Shown here in pieces: positions 63,745-64,000 of a stretch of 64,000 nt of DNA. The DNA is from Tatumella punctata (GTDB lineage: Bacteria > Pseudomonadota > Gammaproteobacteria > Enterobacterales > Enterobacteriaceae): positions 62,001 through 126,000 of the forward strand of contig NZ_BAAAFW010000014.1 in NCBI RefSeq assembly GCF_039523735.1, in the 5' to 3' direction. The notes beneath the pieces were generated by a model that was not told the DNA's origin, searched no databases, and worked only from the letters and a program-made list of their open reading frames with translations. A program made the position numbers and the translations under genes. The number at the start of each line of letters is the position of its first letter. Within the stretch, counting starts at the first letter, position 1.

Positions 63745-64000
63745 GTGATCGATGATGATGGCTACCGCCCGAATGTTGGGATTGTGATCTGTAACAGGCA
63801 GGGACAGGTATTGTGGGCCAGGCGCTTTGGACAGCATTCCTGGCAGTTCCCCCAGGGAGGTATCAACCCCGGGGAAACGCCGGAACAGGCGATGTATCGC
63901 GAATTGTTCGAAGAAGTCGGATTGCATCGTAAAGATGTCAGAATTATTGCATCGACCCGCAACTGGCTGCGTTACAGGTTGCCAAAACGTTTGGTGCGTT
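63745..64000 (+). CDS. rppH: RNA pyrophosphohydrolase RppH (3' end beyond window)
   Basis: The first 85 codons are visible, starting from GTG 63745 behind TGAGGTAG. The N-terminus (IDDDGYRPNVGIVICNRQGQ) is that of RppH/NudH. The Nudix box spans residues 38-60 (GGINPGE ... RELFEEVGL). It removes pyrophosphate from the 5' end of mRNAs and so starts RNase E decay. Reading frame is open to the end of the window. Confidence 0.94.
   Translation, partial: MIDDDGYRPNVGIVICNRQGQVLWARRFGQHSWQFPQGGINPGETPEQAMYRELFEEVGLHRKDVRIIASTRNWLRYRLPKRLVR

Overview
The window reads as a chromosome segment of an enterobacterium (order Enterobacterales; the mix of genes fits Erwiniaceae or a close relative, but I do not assign a genus). 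Many proteins align from memory almost end to end with Escherichia coli counterparts (ManA, ManXYZ, Ugd, LysA, LysR, GalR, Aas, LplT, Tas, YgdR, YgdQ, MutH, RppH). The E. coli order lysR-lysA-galR-omr ... aas-lplT ... tas-ygdR-ygdQ-mutH-rppH is kept, with a penicillin-binding protein and an RND efflux operon between omr and aas.

Layout. 1-1.6 kb: end of a haem/iron ABC importer (hmuU-hmuV) and a convergent 51-residue gene. 1.8-2.8 kb: ygjR-type oxidoreductase. 2.8-11.3 kb: a Cbl-like LysR regulator divergent from a six-gene, mostly 4-nt-overlapping operon (peptide-type ABC importer, flavin monooxygenase, and two fused carboxymuconolactone-decarboxylase-type domains), probably for scavenging a sulfur-containing compound; its leader holds a terminator-like hairpin. 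11.4-15.4 kb: a YceI protein, then aspartate 4-decarboxylase with the aspartate:alanine antiporter (a proton-motive decarboxylation pair). 16-25.2 kb: gsiDCBA-iaaA (glutathione import and isoaspartyl peptidase), ybeM, deoR, psiE. 25.4-27.4 kb: tRNA-Ile(CAU) followed by insertion-sequence debris: a deleted IS3-family copy, a second end fragment beginning at an ambiguous base (N at 27138), a transposase tail, and gene stumps. 27.4-29.4 kb: AT-rich acyltransferase and a FetP-type iron protein behind a Fur-like box. 29.9-36.1 kb: manA-manXYZ-yobD and ugd. 36.27 kb: an 11-copy heptamer tandem repeat. 36.4-39.8 kb: a cellobiose-type PTS operon with a GH4 phospho-glucosidase. 40.3-45.2 kb: MFS pump, lysR/lysA, galR and a single OmrA/OmrB-like small RNA. 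45.4-56.4 kb: an FtsI paralogue with an altered SxN motif and an MdtABC-type tripartite pump with its own outer-membrane lipoprotein. 56.5-64 kb: aas-lplT, tas, ygdR, ygdQ, mutH, and a mutH-rppH gap that carries DnaA boxes and corresponds to E. coli DARS2.

The genes form nutrient modules (iron, organic sulfur and glutathione, aspartate, mannose, beta-glucosides) plus envelope maintenance and efflux. The items I think most worth a second look are the DARS2-like locus, the single Omr RNA, the sulfur-type operon with its leader hairpin and fused CMD protein, the heptamer repeat, the PBP3 paralogue with SSD in place of SSN, and the insertion-sequence junction at the N.
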